Of a stretch of DNA of 15,279 bases, positions 15,217 through 15,279 are shown one piece after another. A model generated the notes under the pieces. It did no database searches, was not told the DNA's origin, and saw only the letters and a list, made by a program, of their open reading frames with translations. This stretch comes from CAZCGA01 sp964498075. GTDB taxonomy: Bacteria > Desulfobacterota > Binatia > HRBIN30. Within the stretch, counting starts at the first letter, position 1; every line of letters starts with the position of its first letter. The position numbers and the translations under genes were made by a program. The stretch is from positions 1 through 15,279 of the forward strand of contig CAZCGA010000145.1 of the NCBI GenBank assembly GCA_964498075.1, written 5' to 3'.

Positions 15217-15279
15217 TCCGGGAGGGTGGACTTTCGCACTTTCTGACCGGGCCTGTCTACGTGCCGGAATGCGTAGGGA

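Noticed and set aside
15209..15224. CTCCC-TAGTCC-GGGAG hairpin around the stop of the secreted protein
   Set aside because: Only five pairs and followed by GG, not T residues; could be chance in GC-rich DNA.

Overview
High-GC bacterial chromosomal DNA. The secreted protein at the right end has a signal peptide, a dockerin-like Cys/Asp repeat, a long Pro-Thr linker, a Big_5-type domain and PPC-like repeats. Together with the arsS-type radical SAM gene and the many enzyme remnants, this suggests a soil or groundwater bacterium of the deltaproteobacterial / Candidatus Binatota sort. That placement is inference; there is no rRNA or other phylogenetic marker in the window.

Layout. 68-319: small conserved hypothetical protein. 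327-579: apparent remains of a short gene with a 'NPFYxxGDFNG' motif, broken by a frameshift. 605-982: VOC/glyoxalase-fold protein. 1062-1595 (minus): protein with two CBS domains, own RBS and a candidate promoter. 1851-10404 (plus): glycan locus, comprising a GH-A hydrolase / GT2 glycosyltransferase / membrane fusion protein, an MsbA-like ABC exporter, two tandem CgeB-like glycosyltransferases, a PIG-L-type deacetylase, and the C-terminal stump of a third CgeB-like gene. A remnant of a group II intron reverse transcriptase lies antisense between the ABC gene and the first CgeB gene. 10468-10896: small DUF3995-like membrane protein. 11026-11740: AbrB-type antitoxin / PIN toxin module with a perfect palindrome upstream and an ATGA overlap. 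11741-12210: about 470 bp without a recognisable gene, ending in a second perfect 9-1-9 palindrome. 12211-13230: arsS-like radical SAM protein. 13339-15216: the secreted multidomain protein, preceded by a good sigma70-like promoter.

How the genes fit together. The 1851-10002 genes are collinear and tightly spaced (4-nt gap, 3-nt gap, 1-nt overlap) apart from the intron-scarred gap. They combine sugar transfer, trimming, N-deacetylation and ATP-driven membrane export. The simplest reading is a pathway that makes and exports a cell-surface glycan or glycolipid. The substrate cannot be told from sequence. No CRISPR array, tRNA, rRNA or intact insertion sequence was seen, and no convincing intrinsic terminator.
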